A stretch of DNA of 64,000 nucleotides from the NCBI GenBank assembly GCA_029881255.1, contig JAOUMY010000005.1, positions 192,479-256,478 of the forward strand. The letters run 5' to 3'. Source of the DNA: Gammaproteobacteria bacterium. Lineage in GTDB: Bacteria; Pseudomonadota; Gammaproteobacteria; S012-40. Positions 28,763 through 36,749 of the stretch are shown one piece after another. The notes beneath the pieces are model-generated. The model was not told where the DNA came from. It saw only the letters and a list, made by a program, of their open reading frames with translations, and ran no database searches. The position numbers and the translations under genes are program-made. How positions within the stretch are numbered: position 1 is the first letter of the stretch; each line of letters opens with the position of its first letter.

Positions 28763-29349
28763 AGCCCTTTGCCGAATCTTGCGAACAAAATAAACACCCT
28801 ATTCTCACTGTTCTTAAACCCTATCTTTCCCAACGCAAACGAGTTTTAGAGATAGGCTCTGGCACCGGACAACATGCCGTATTTTTTGCCTCTCAATTCC
28901 CACAATTACATTGGCAAACCTCAGATCGACTGGAAAATCATTCTGGTATTCTGATGTGGCTTGAAGAAGCTTCGCTCCAGAATGTGTTACCGCCTCTTGA
29001 TCTTGATGTGTGCTCGCCCTGGCCGGAGATGCCATCATACGATGCAGTTTACAGCGCAAACACCGCGCATATTATGTCGCTGTCCGAAGTTGAATGTATG
29101 TTTGTCGGCGTTGGTAAGTTTTTAGAATCGGGCGGGGTTTTCTTATTATATGGCCCCTTCAACTATAACGGCACCTATACCAGCGATAGTAATGCACGCT
29201 TCGATCTATGGTTAAAATCGCGCGACCACAATAGTGGCATCAAGAATTTCGAGGATTTATGCGTGCTTGCAGATACCGCCGGTATGACGTTCACTCAAGA
29301 TTTTGAAATGCCCGCAAACAATCGTACCCTGGTATGGACTAAAGATTAA
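28759..29349 (+). CDS. DUF938 SAM-dependent methyltransferase
   Basis: A 196-residue class I methyltransferase. It has the DUF938 pattern: FAESCEQNKHPILTVLKPYL, the SAM-binding VLEIGSGTGQHAVFFASQFP, WQTSDRL, AVYSANTAHIMS and LLYGPFNYNGTYTSDSN. The substrate is unknown. It is coupled by a four-base overlap to the DUF1566 protein gene, which is probably an accident of packing rather than a functional link. A terminator follows. Confidence 0.92.
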   Translation: MKPFAESCEQNKHPILTVLKPYLSQRKRVLEIGSGTGQHAVFFASQFPQLHWQTSDRLENHSGILMWLEEASLQNVLPPLDLDVCSPWPEMPSYDAVYSANTAHIMSLSEVECMFVGVGKFLESGGVFLLYGPFNYNGTYTSDSNARFDLWLKSRDHNSGIKNFEDLCVLADTAGMTFTQDFEMPANNRTLVWTKD

Positions 29350-29481
29350 CAATCTGTCCATCAGATTCAAATGCAAGGTGACTAGGCAGGGCAAAACGAA
29401 ATTCCCACGCCATACTTTTATGCCGACCTAGCCCGTTGCCGCCTGGCATTGATCGACTTTTATTATTTGTAAAACCAGAGC

Positions 29482-29518
29482 AAAAAAAAACGGCTATCAA
29501 GGGATAGCCGTTTTCTAG
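29482..29518. terminator. bidirectional terminator between the methyltransferase and moaE
   Basis: CGGCTATC and GATAGCCG form an eight-base-pair stem with loop AAGG, extended by nine A residues on the left and four T residues on the right. It serves convergent transcripts from both sides. Confidence 0.85.
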
Positions 29519-29534
29519 AACTAAAAATACAAAT

Positions 29535-29996
29535 TTATTTGCTAATTCTGGCAGCGGATTCGTCGGCAGTATTTCCAGACACCCAGCGCTCACCTTCAGG
29601 CGTCGCTTCCTTCTTCCAGAAAGGCGCACGATGTTTCAAATCATTGATGATGAAACGACAGGCATCGAATGCCATTGCACGATGTTCTGACCAAACGCCA
29701 ACCAGCACGATTGCTTCCGCAGGCTTAATTAGACCAACACGGTGTAAGACAAAGGCGTCAATTATGTCCCACTCCTTCATGGCATCATTACACACGGCTT
29801 CCAGATGCTTTTCCGTCATACCGGGATAGTGATCAAGATACATCGTCGAGATGCCCTCGATACCTTCGTTGAAATCACGCATGGTACCGACGAAAGAAAC
29901 AGAGCCGCCAATTTTACTCAGTTCCAAATGTTCTTCTTCATAGCGGGACAATTCTTCCCACGGACTGAATACAGCCTCTTGTACAACGACTTTCAC
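29535..29996 (-). CDS. moaE: molybdopterin synthase large subunit MoaE
   Basis: A 153-residue protein from a GTG start at 29996; GGAGGT lies eight bases upstream and spans the end of moaD. Family motifs: VGTMRDFNEG, MYLDHYPGMTEKHLE, VLHRVGLIKPAEAIVLVGVWSEHR, and the active-site KHRAPFWKKEATPEGERWV with the catalytic lysines. MoaE binds precursor Z (cPMP) and takes sulfur from the MoaD thiocarboxylate. It is last in moaA-moaC-moaD-moaE. Confidence 0.96.
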   Translation of the reverse strand: MKVVVQEAVFSPWEELSRYEEEHLELSKIGGSVSFVGTMRDFNEGIEGISTMYLDHYPGMTEKHLEAVCNDAMKEWDIIDAFVLHRVGLIKPAEAIVLVGVWSEHRAMAFDACRFIINDLKHRAPFWKKEATPEGERWVSGNTADESAARISK

Positions 29997-30000
29997 GGGA

Positions 30001-30231
30001 CTAACCTCCAGTGACGGGTGGAAAAAAGGCCACTTCATCGCCCTCTGACAGAGCATGCGCCACGTCAGTGTATTCCATATTCACAGCAATCAGCGTGTTT
30101 TCAGGCATAGCGTTTTTTGATACTAGGCTCCATAAATCCTTAATCGTCGCGCCACCGGTCAATTCCACCACATCGTCGGCCTTACCCATAACATCGCGCA
30201 TATTCGCGAAATATTTTACTGAAATTTTCAT
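30001..30231 (-). CDS. moaD: molybdopterin synthase sulfur carrier MoaD
   Basis: A 76-residue ubiquitin-like protein ending in PPVTGG; the terminal Gly-Gly is the site adenylated and thiocarboxylated by MoeB-type enzymes. Motifs KYFANMRDVMG and LIAVNMEYTDVAHALSEGDEVAFFPPV are typical. moaE starts a few bases beyond its stop, and moaC ends five bases before its start. Confidence 0.95.
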   Translation of the reverse strand: MKISVKYFANMRDVMGKADDVVELTGGATIKDLWSLVSKNAMPENTLIAVNMEYTDVAHALSEGDEVAFFPPVTGG

Positions 30232-30236
30232 CGTTC

Positions 30237-30722
30237 TTACTTCCCCTCACGTACCCAGGTGCCGGACTTTCCGCCGGCTTTCTTATTTAATTGCACGTCA
30301 GTTATTCTCATGCCACGGTCTACCGCCTTACACATATCGTATATAGTCAGCAGGGCTACTTGTACGCCGCACAATGCCTCCATTTCCACACCGGTTTGTC
30401 CGTTACAACGCACTACACATTTGCAATAAACCGAGTTTGTTTCCGGCTCAGGTGTTAAATCTAATTCGACATTCGTGATGAGTAAGGGATGGCAAAGCGG
30501 AACAAGGTCCGAGGTCTTTTTCACGCCCATAATTCCAGCGACACGTGCGATTCCCAGTACGTCGCCTTTTTTATGATCTCCCTCCATGATGCGGCGTAGC
30601 GTGTCTGCTTCCATATAAATTCGACCTTCGGTCACCGCCTCACGTGTAGTGATATGTTTGCTACCCACGTCCACCATATGTGCTTCACCAGAAGCATTGA
30701 AGTGTGTCAGATCATTATGCAT
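30237..30722 (-). CDS. moaC: cyclic pyranopterin monophosphate synthase MoaC
   Basis: A 161-residue protein with the signatures [56 protein letters not shown] and [28 protein letters not shown]. It converts the MoaA product to cPMP. I prefer the ATG at 30722; a GTG nine bases further upstream is possible. A terminator separates it from moaA upstream, so moaCDE probably also has its own promoter in 30723-30800. Confidence 0.95.
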   Translation of the reverse strand: MHNDLTHFNASGEAHMVDVGSKHITTREAVTEGRIYMEADTLRRIMEGDHKKGDVLGIARVAGIMGVKKTSDLVPLCHPLLITNVELDLTPEPETNSVYCKCVVRCNGQTGVEMEALCGVQVALLTIYDMCKAVDRGMRITDVQLNKKAGGKSGTWVREGK

Positions 30723-30802
30723 AGTCTTCACTCTTTCTGTATTTTACCCGCTTACAGCGGGGTTCATTGATGCGCGGAGCGCATCCAGTTCGTCCATTGA
30801 GG

Positions 30803-30831
30803 AAAAAGGCCCGTAATATACGGGCCTTTTT
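30803..30831 (-). terminator. terminator after moaA
   Basis: A 13-base-pair perfect stem (AAAAAGGCCCGTA with TACGGGCCTTTTT, loop of three) stands between the moaA stop at 30842 and moaC. Because it is symmetric it ends in a T run in both directions. Confidence 0.85.
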
Positions 30832-30841
30832 ATATGAAAGG

Positions 30842-31960
30842 TTAACCGCCGATTTGCGTCATGCTGGTGCGGCCTTCAAACTTGACCACCGATTCGCGCA
30901 TGGCAGAGCGTTTCTTGGCTTCAAAACCGTCTTTTGCTTTTTCACGAAATGCACGGCGGAACATCGCAACGATTTCTTCATCAGTGCAACCGCCACGCAA
31001 GAGTTCCATCAGTGAAAATTCCTGATCAGAATACAGACAGTTGCGTATGCCACCATCTGCCGTCAGTCGAATACGTGAACAGTTGCCGCACAGGCTGCGC
31101 GTGAACGCGGGAATAATCGCAATCTTACCCTTATAACCAGGCACCTGATAAATATGGTGCTCCGTGCGCGTTCCAGAAGCGATCTCAATGTCCGGATAAC
31201 GGTTTTTGAGAAACTTGATCATACTTTCTGCACTCAGAAAATATTCGCCTGTTTCCCATATTTGATTTGCATCAAATGGCATAAATTCTATAAAACGTAC
31301 GGTGATGGTTTTGTCTTTTGTCATTTCGGTGAACACTTCGAGTTCACCATCATTGAAACCGCGCATCACGACGTTATTAACCTTAACTCGTGGAAAGCCT
31401 AGCTTGGACGCCAGTTCGATACTTTCAAGCACCTTGTCTTCACCCGGGCGACGGGTAATATCGTGAAACTTCTGGGGATCTATTGTATCGAGGCTGATGT
31501 TGACACCGGTAAGGCCTGCCTCACGTAGCTGCTTTGCGTATTTAGGAAAGATAATTCCGTTGGTTGTTACATGTACGCCTTTGATGCCGGGCGTATTCGC
31601 CGCACCTGCAACCAGCTTTACAATATCTTTTCGGACCAGGGGCTCACCACCGGTATAGCGAACCTTCTTAACTCCCATTTCGGCCAGTACCCGCACTACA
31701 CGCAGAATCTCATCAGCGGTTAGTATTTGCTCACCATTCTTGAAATCCACGCCTTCTTCGGGCATGCAATAGGTACATCGGAGATTACATTTTTCAGTGA
31801 TGGCTATTCGGACATAGTCAAATGTACGACCGAAAGTGTCCTTGAGTGGTGCATATTTAGTCGTTTGTTGTGTATTACGACCATCAATTGTTGTTATATC
31901 TGTGTCCTTCGTATCACCGAAGTTTGCGTTATTAAACACGTCCACACCCCCAAAACCCAT
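30842..31960 (-). CDS. moaA: GTP 3',8-cyclase MoaA
   Basis: A 372-residue radical SAM enzyme for the first step of molybdopterin synthesis. The N-terminal cluster motif is CNLRCTYC (Cys58, 62, 65); the C-terminal cluster cysteines are in SLCGNCSRIRLTADGGIRNCLY; the protein ends in GG, as required for activity. About 38 residues precede the conserved PLKDTFGRTFDYVRIAITEKC, longer than usual, and the ATG at 31960 has no clear ribosome site; a GTG at 31936 (VFNNAN) is an alternative. The leader upstream is rich in hairpins. Confidence 0.95.
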   Translation of the reverse strand: MGFGGVDVFNNANFGDTKDTDITTIDGRNTQQTTKYAPLKDTFGRTFDYVRIAITEKCNLRCTYCMPEEGVDFKNGEQILTADEILRVVRVLAEMGVKKVRYTGGEPLVRKDIVKLVAGAANTPGIKGVHVTTNGIIFPKYAKQLREAGLTGVNISLDTIDPQKFHDITRRPGEDKVLESIELASKLGFPRVKVNNVVMRGFNDGELEVFTEMTKDKTITVRFIEFMPFDANQIWETGEYFLSAESMIKFLKNRYPDIEIASGTRTEHHIYQVPGYKGKIAIIPAFTRSLCGNCSRIRLTADGGIRNCLYSDQEFSLMELLRGGCTDEEIVAMFRRAFREKAKDGFEAKKRSAMRESVVKFEGRTSMTQIGG

Positions 31961-31975
31961 TAGTTTTATTCGCTT

Positions 31976-32043
31976 AACAGGCTAACCTGTCTTCCCACCT
32001 GTTTATTATCACGTCTGATAATAACAAAGCATTCTTCTATGCT
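31976..32043 (-). promoter_or_regulatory. hairpin-rich leader of moaA
   Basis: Within 68 bases upstream of moaA lie: ACAGG/CCTGT with a four-base loop (31977-31990); a second ACCTGT (31997-32002) that could pair with the same partner; TTATTATC and GATAATAA six bases apart (32003-32024); and AGCAT/ATGCT six bases apart (32028-32043). Two alternative pairings for the first arm make a switch possible, or the 8-base palindrome could be a protein operator. I cannot recognise the known molybdenum-cofactor riboswitch consensus. Confidence 0.4.
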
Positions 32044-32468
32044 ATTAAGCCTACACGATCGTCCCTCGGGATACAAGAAAGCGCGTATTATCGTAGAATT
32101 TAGCCGAGCTTTTCAACTTGTTAGGACAATATCACCTATAAATTTTAATATTGGCTTAGCATATCGAAGTTTCTGCAAAAAACATTTCGTCCGCGAACAA
32201 AGCTATTGGAGCAAAGTCATCTGGAATTAGTTGAAGTTCGCCCCGGTTATCGTTCAATAGGCTAATTTTTAAAGGGTAAATATTATCCACCGGTCGCTAT
32301 TATAAATATAGTTGAGATCGCCCGGCAGTGTGAGGGATGCACGACAGATAAGCACGGTTAAATTTTACAGGCGTTTGATACTAGGCAAGTATGGCTCAAC
32401 ATGTTTCAATCCGCAGATAAATATGTTGAATATTAATAAGTCAGCAAATATCACCATAAAGGAACACT
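32044..32468. other. intergenic region between moaA and the kelch gene
   Basis: No gene is supported here. A 63-codon plus-strand frame (32039-32230) has no ribosome site and no recognisable sequence. The stretch is A/T-rich and must hold the divergent promoters of moaA and the kelch-moeB pair. The kelch ribosome site AAGGAACACT is at its right end. A loose inverted repeat CAACAT ... ATGTTG (about 32399-32435) is present. Confidence 0.5.
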
Positions 32469-33395
32469 ATGTCTGTCAAAAGCGGTAATTGGGAGGTTCT
32501 GCCAGTCATGGCAGAGGCGCGTTCCCACAGCCCTGTCATTCCCTATGAGGGTCGGCTTTACATCTTTGGTGGCGGTGGCCCCGAATTCAAAAGTCTGGAT
32601 TCCGTCGTGTGCCTAGACCCTCAAAAGGGGAAATGGCAAAACCTGCGACATATGCCTACCAAGCGTTCTGGCACCGCCGGATTCGGTATTGCCGACAACA
32701 TGTATGTGGTTGGTGGCGGCTTCAAAAAGCCTGATGGCAATTTCCAGTTTTTGCCCACCACAGAGATTTACGACCCACGTTCCGATGAGTGGTCTCGCGG
32801 CCCCGATATGCACCAGCCCCACGACTACCCGGCGGCGAGTCTTTTAGATGGAAGCATCTATATTCTGGGAGGACATCACCCTGAGGCCTGTCTCGGTGGT
32901 CCAAAAACTGATCCTGGCTTCAGCTTTTGTGAGCGCTGGCGCCCAGGGCAGGCGGACTGGGAGCAGATTGCCGACATGCCTACTCCCCGATTTGCTGCTG
33001 CGGCTGTCAGCCACGAGCAGAAGATATACACAAGCGGAGGGGTAGCCTTTACACCTCAGGGGTTCAACAATTTCGACTTTTTTGAAGTCTATGACCCAAG
33101 GTCAAATCAGTGGCAAGAGGACGCGGATATCAAATTGCCCTGGCCCGCCGCAGGTCACGGTATGTGCCTGACAGATAACAAGATTTTCTTTTTTGGCGGC
33201 TATAGTACCGACAATATTCACAATCGCGCCAGCTATTACGACCTGAGCAGTGGTGAATGGATAGCCTTACCGCCTATGCCCTATCCACGAGCCGCAATGG
33301 GGGTCGCTGTAATGGATAAGGCTATTTACCTGGTCGGCGGATGGGCTGACGATGGCCGCACACCTGTCGACTCAGTTGTCGTATACCACTGGTAA
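32469..33395 (+). CDS. kelch-repeat protein
   Basis: A 308-residue protein with about six kelch repeats, each showing the GG doublet followed by an aromatic residue and Trp: LYIFGGGG, MYVVGGG, IYILGGHH, IYTSGGVAF, IFFFGGYS and IYLVGGWAD. It should form a six-bladed beta-propeller. No signal peptide is seen, so it is probably cytoplasmic. Bacterial kelch proteins include epimerases and binding scaffolds, and no catalytic motif is evident here. moeB follows after 13 bases, so the two are likely co-transcribed; a link to molybdenum cofactor or sulfur transfer is inferred from this only. AGGA is six bases before the ATG. Confidence 0.9.
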   Translation: MSVKSGNWEVLPVMAEARSHSPVIPYEGRLYIFGGGGPEFKSLDSVVCLDPQKGKWQNLRHMPTKRSGTAGFGIADNMYVVGGGFKKPDGNFQFLPTTEIYDPRSDEWSRGPDMHQPHDYPAASLLDGSIYILGGHHPEACLGGPKTDPGFSFCERWRPGQADWEQIADMPTPRFAAAAVSHEQKIYTSGGVAFTPQGFNNFDFFEVYDPRSNQWQEDADIKLPWPAAGHGMCLTDNKIFFFGGYSTDNIHNRASYYDLSSGEWIALPPMPYPRAAMGVAVMDKAIYLVGGWADDGRTPVDSVVVYHW

Positions 33396-33408
33396 TTGAG
33401 GATAGCGG

Positions 33409-34161
33409 ATGGATATGGACAACAGCATGCTCAAACGCTACAGCCGCCATATTATGTTGCCTCAGATGGATTACGAGGGTCAGGAGACCCTGCTTAATTC
33501 ACGCGTACTGATTATGGGCGCCGGTGGCTTGGGTTCGCCCGTTGCTATGTATCTCGCCAGTAGCGGTATAGGCCACATCACGATTTGTGATTTCGATGTG
33601 GTGGAAGAACATAATCTACAAAGACAGATTATGCATGGTGAAGCTGACGTAGGAACCTTGAAGGTTGATTCGGCCAAGCACACTTTGCAATCACTTAATC
33701 GTCACATCCGTGTGGAGACTATTAACCAGAAACTCGAAGGTGATGCATTACGCACTGAGATCGAAAAGGCTGACGTTGTACTCGATACCACTGATAATTT
33801 CACCGCACGCTTCGCCGCAAACAAATATTGCGTAGAAACTAAAACACCCTTGGTATCCGGCTCAGTAATAAGAATGGAAGGGCAGATCTCAACATTTGAT
33901 CCACGACGTGATGACAGCCCCTGCTATCACTGTTTGTATAAAGATACGGGCGACCTCGACGAAACCTGTACATCAAATGGCGTATTGGCACCGGCGGTCG
34001 GTATCGTTGGTGGCATTCAAGCCACCGAAGCAATCAAGGTCTTATGCGGCTTCGGCGAGCCTTTGATTGGGCGTTTATTATTGATGGATGTGTTAACCAT
34101 GGAATGGCGCACGATGAAACTGAAAAAAGACCCCGGCTGTCCTGTTTGTGGCGCAAAATAA
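33409..34161 (+). CDS. moeB: MoeB/ThiF-family adenylyltransferase
   Basis: A 250-residue E1-like enzyme that adenylates the C-terminal Gly of a sulfur carrier, most likely MoaD here. It has SRHIMLPQMDYEGQETL, the nucleotide loop IMGAGGLGSPVA, the arginine finger region HNLQRQ, Asp130 in DTTDNFTAR, a CxxC pair (Cys172/175 in PCYHCLY) and a second CPVC (Cys244/247) that bind zinc, and Cys187 in DETCTSNG. There is no rhodanese domain. A ThiF role in thiamine synthesis is the alternative; the moa neighbourhood favours MoeB. Confidence 0.9.
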   Translation: MDMDNSMLKRYSRHIMLPQMDYEGQETLLNSRVLIMGAGGLGSPVAMYLASSGIGHITICDFDVVEEHNLQRQIMHGEADVGTLKVDSAKHTLQSLNRHIRVETINQKLEGDALRTEIEKADVVLDTTDNFTARFAANKYCVETKTPLVSGSVIRMEGQISTFDPRRDDSPCYHCLYKDTGDLDETCTSNGVLAPAVGIVGGIQATEAIKVLCGFGEPLIGRLLLMDVLTMEWRTMKLKKDPGCPVCGAK

Positions 34162-34220
34162 TTTATTTACACGCCAACACACGCACGAATTAAAACCATT
34201 AGCCGCTATCGTGACGCGAA

Positions 34221-34982
34221 TTAGTCTCGCAGGGATTTGAACGCGGATATCGCCCACATAAGTGTTAAAAAGGTGAATATGCTCATCACCAACAAGCCTT
34301 GTCCAAAGGCTGCATAGTCTGTCTCCGGTGATAGTATTGCGCGTACTGCGCTAGTACCGTATTCCACCGGATTTATTTTGGCGACATATTTAATCCAGGT
34401 CGGCATGAAGTTCTCGGGTACCATTGCGCTAGAGAAAAACATCAATGGTAGCGTCATCATATTACCCATGATGACCAGAGGTTCTTCCCTTTGCAGCATG
34501 ATGGCCAATCCATTGGATATACTTGCAAACGCAACACCCAACAGCAATATCACCAACATCGCCAAGGTGATGTTAATCAAATTAGCACTGGTATCTGCGC
34601 CCAATGCCCAAGCAGCAATTAATACGATAAACGCCTGAACCACCACTTGCACTGCCGAGTGTAGTACACGGCTTAAAACTATGGCGCTTCGCGATACCGG
34701 CGAGACGAGCATTTTATCAACCGTACCCGCACTGATTTCGCGTAGCAGGCTCACGCCAGACCAGGACGATCCGAACAAAACCGTCATGATCAAAACACCT
34801 GGGACAAAGTATGTGATATAGGTTCCGCCGGGGAAGTCTGGCAATTTCGCAAAACTGGCGAACAAAGAGCCAAAAATAAACAGCCACAACAAAGGCTGTA
34901 TCAAAGAGAACAATGACCACAACGGCATACGTCGGGTGATGACCATATATTTGTTAAACAGGTGCCAGGTATCTGCAAGCAT
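34221..34982 (-). CDS. ABC-2 type permease (DrrB-like)
   Basis: A 253-residue inner membrane protein with six predicted helices. The conserved segment LLREISAGTVDKMLVSPVSRSAIVLSRVL and MLQREEPLVIMGNMMTLPLMFFSSAMVP identify the ABC-2 family of daunorubicin-type exporters. It is the second gene after its ATPase, 21 bases apart. The substrate is unknown: relatives export drugs, lipids or polysaccharides. Confidence 0.92.
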   Translation of the reverse strand: MLADTWHLFNKYMVITRRMPLWSLFSLIQPLLWLFIFGSLFASFAKLPDFPGGTYITYFVPGVLIMTVLFGSSWSGVSLLREISAGTVDKMLVSPVSRSAIVLSRVLHSAVQVVVQAFIVLIAAWALGADTSANLINITLAMLVILLLGVAFASISNGLAIMLQREEPLVIMGNMMTLPLMFFSSAMVPENFMPTWIKYVAKINPVEYGTSAVRAILSPETDYAAFGQGLLVMSIFTFLTLMWAISAFKSLRD

Positions 34983-35003
34983 GCAATCTTCTCTCGCTAC
35001 ACG

Positions 35004-36515
35004 TTACTTGGATTTATCTGAGGAATCATTCGACCAATCGCCTTTCTTAGGCCACGGTTGCTCCTCTGTCGATTTGTCATCAGACCATTGTTGGTTCGGC
35101 CACTGTTGATCTTCACCAGACTTGTCTGATAACTGTTTATCAGACCAGGAAGCGTGTTCACCAGCGGCATTTTTGCCCTGCCATTGGCTGGGGTCAGGCC
35201 AGTTTTGCGAATCGTTTTCATTTCTTGTGCTGTTTACCTGAGCAACTCCGTCGTCTTGCCGAGGCCTTGAGGACATCTCTGCACTCTCGGGGCTTGCTTC
35301 ACCAGCTTGCCACTCTCCTTGATTTGGCCACTCCGGAGGCTCGCCCGAATTCTTCGAATTCTGCCATTGCGCTTGTTGGGGCCACTGTTGCTCGCTATCG
35401 TTCGATTCACTTTCCTGACCGATGCCCTGCTGCCACTTCTTCCAATCCTGGCTATTGTCAGCGCTTTCCTCTTCCTCTGCGCTCTGCCACTTTTGCCATT
35501 GCTTGGCCCACTTGCCGCTACCACCGCCTTTTCCAGCCCACTGGTGCCACCACTCTTCGCCGCCTTCTTCTTTGTCCCCCTGCAGACTACTGCCGGTATG
35601 TTTGATAAACACATCGTCGAGGGTTGGACGAGCGAAGCTGATATTTTTAACCGTGATCCCGGCCCCGGTTGCGGCCTGAATTACCTTGGGTATGGCCTCG
35701 GCACCATTAGTGACATATAAATGGTATTTGTCTGATTCCCAGGTGGCGTCTTTTACATAATCGTGTTGGCGCAATTGCCAACTGAAGTTTTGCATCTCGT
35801 CGCTTTCATCGGCAAACTCCATGGATACCACATCGCCCTGTATCGCGGTTTTGAGGGTTTCAGCGGTATCCAGGGCCTTGATTTCGCCTTGATCGATAAT
35901 CGCGACACGAGAGGAAAGCTTGTCTGCTTCATCGAGGTAATGAGTCGTCAACAATATGGTGAGTCCAAGCTCGATATTGAGTTTCTCGATATAACGCCAC
36001 AGGTTTTGACGGCTCTTGGTATCAAGGCCTAGAGTAGGCTCGTCGAGGAAAAGCACCTTGGGACGGTGCATAAGCGCGGTCGCAATATCCAGTTTGCGTC
36101 GCATCCCGCCTGAGTATGCGGATACCAAGGTATCGAGGTGCCTGCTAAGCTCAAAGTATTCGGCCAGTTCTTCGATGCGCGCCTTGATGTCGCGCTTGGT
36201 CATGCGGTACATCTGACCGTGTAGACGCAGATTTTCTCGTCCGGTCAAAAAATAGTCTATCCCGGTATCCTGGGCCACGTATCCAATGGCCTGACGTACC
36301 AGCTCTGGCTCACGATCCACGTCGTGCCCTGCTATAGTGACACTTCCTTCGTCGAAGCCACTCAGTGTCGTCAGTATGCGTATGGTTGTGCTTTTTCCTG
36401 CGCCATTCGGCCCTAACAAGGCGAGTATTTCGCCATCTTTTATTTCCAGATTCAGATTTTTTACCGCCTGCAAACCCGATTCATAGGTTTTGGACAGGCC
36501 TTGAATATTAATCAT
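35004..36515 (-). CDS. DrrA-like ABC ATPase with a 193-residue Trp-rich C-terminal tail
   Basis: A 503-residue protein. Residues 1-310 are a normal DrrA-type ATPase: Walker A GPNGAGKST, Q-loop YVAQD, signature YSGGMRRKLD, Walker B VLFLDEPTLGLD, H-loop TTHYLDEAD and the C-terminal domain ending ARPTLDDVFIKHTGSS. Residues 311-503 are a hydrophilic low-complexity tail with 19 tryptophans, rich in Q, S, E, N, D, P, G and K. It begins GGEEWWHQWAGKGGG, KWAKQWQKWQ, DWKKWQ, and continues as spaced units such as EWPNQGEW, NWPDPSQW and QQWPNQQW. The ATPase family normally ends near residue 310-330, so this is an added domain. The tail is cytoplasmic. Its function is unknown. The same DWKKWQ core occurs in the RND exporter at 41949-44651. 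Confidence 0.92.
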   Translation of the reverse strand: MINIQGLSKTYESGLQAVKNLNLEIKDGEILALLGPNGAGKSTTIRILTTLSGFDEGSVTIAGHDVDREPELVRQAIGYVAQDTGIDYFLTGRENLRLHGQMYRMTKRDIKARIEELAEYFELSRHLDTLVSAYSGGMRRKLDIATALMHRPKVLFLDEPTLGLDTKSRQNLWRYIEKLNIELGLTILLTTHYLDEADKLSSRVAIIDQGEIKALDTAETLKTAIQGDVVSMEFADESDEMQNFSWQLRQHDYVKDATWESDKYHLYVTNGAEAIPKVIQAATGAGITVKNISFARPTLDDVFIKHTGSSLQGDKEEGGEEWWHQWAGKGGGSGKWAKQWQKWQSAEEEESADNSQDWKKWQQGIGQESESNDSEQQWPQQAQWQNSKNSGEPPEWPNQGEWQAGEASPESAEMSSRPRQDDGVAQVNSTRNENDSQNWPDPSQWQGKNAAGEHASWSDKQLSDKSGEDQQWPNQQWSDDKSTEEQPWPKKGDWSNDSSDKSK

Positions 36516-36601
36516 GCACGCTTAACCAATATTTTGACGACTTCGCCATTATACCGCCCGCACTCCAATTGCAAAGTCAATATCCTAACTATCCGAAATA
36601 C

Positions 36602-36616
36602 GGCCAGTTCTTGGCC
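36602..36616. promoter_or_regulatory. short palindrome upstream of the cytochrome promoter
   Basis: GGCCA and TGGCC are separated by five bases and centred 38 bases before the cytochrome -35 box. It could be an activator site. The arms are short, so chance is not excluded. Confidence 0.3.
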
Positions 36617-36646
36617 AAAATACTGTGGTAAAAACTATGTTTGGGT

Positions 36647-36675
36647 TTGACAGGGTTTATCTGCTCCCGTACATT
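36647..36675 (+). promoter_or_regulatory. sigma-70 promoter of the five-heme cytochrome
   Basis: A perfect -35 box TTGACA (36647-36652) is followed after 17 bases by TACATT (36670-36675), a four-of-six match to the -10 box. Transcription would start near 36682, leaving about 60 bases of leader before the gene. Confidence 0.65.
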
Positions 36676-36749
36676 ACCTTGGTTTCGAATCGGCGCAGCT
36701 TTAAGGTTTAATTGCGCCTCGAAAGGAAAAGAAAGAGCAAGTGAGGGGT

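Noticed and set aside
31961-32040. Molybdenum-cofactor riboswitch before moaA
   Set aside because: The location is right, but I cannot align the known consensus; only generic hairpins are visible, so it is reported as a candidate leader instead.
32039-32230. 63-codon plus-strand frame
   Set aside because: No ribosome site, no signal peptide or family; it overlaps the moaA leader hairpins.
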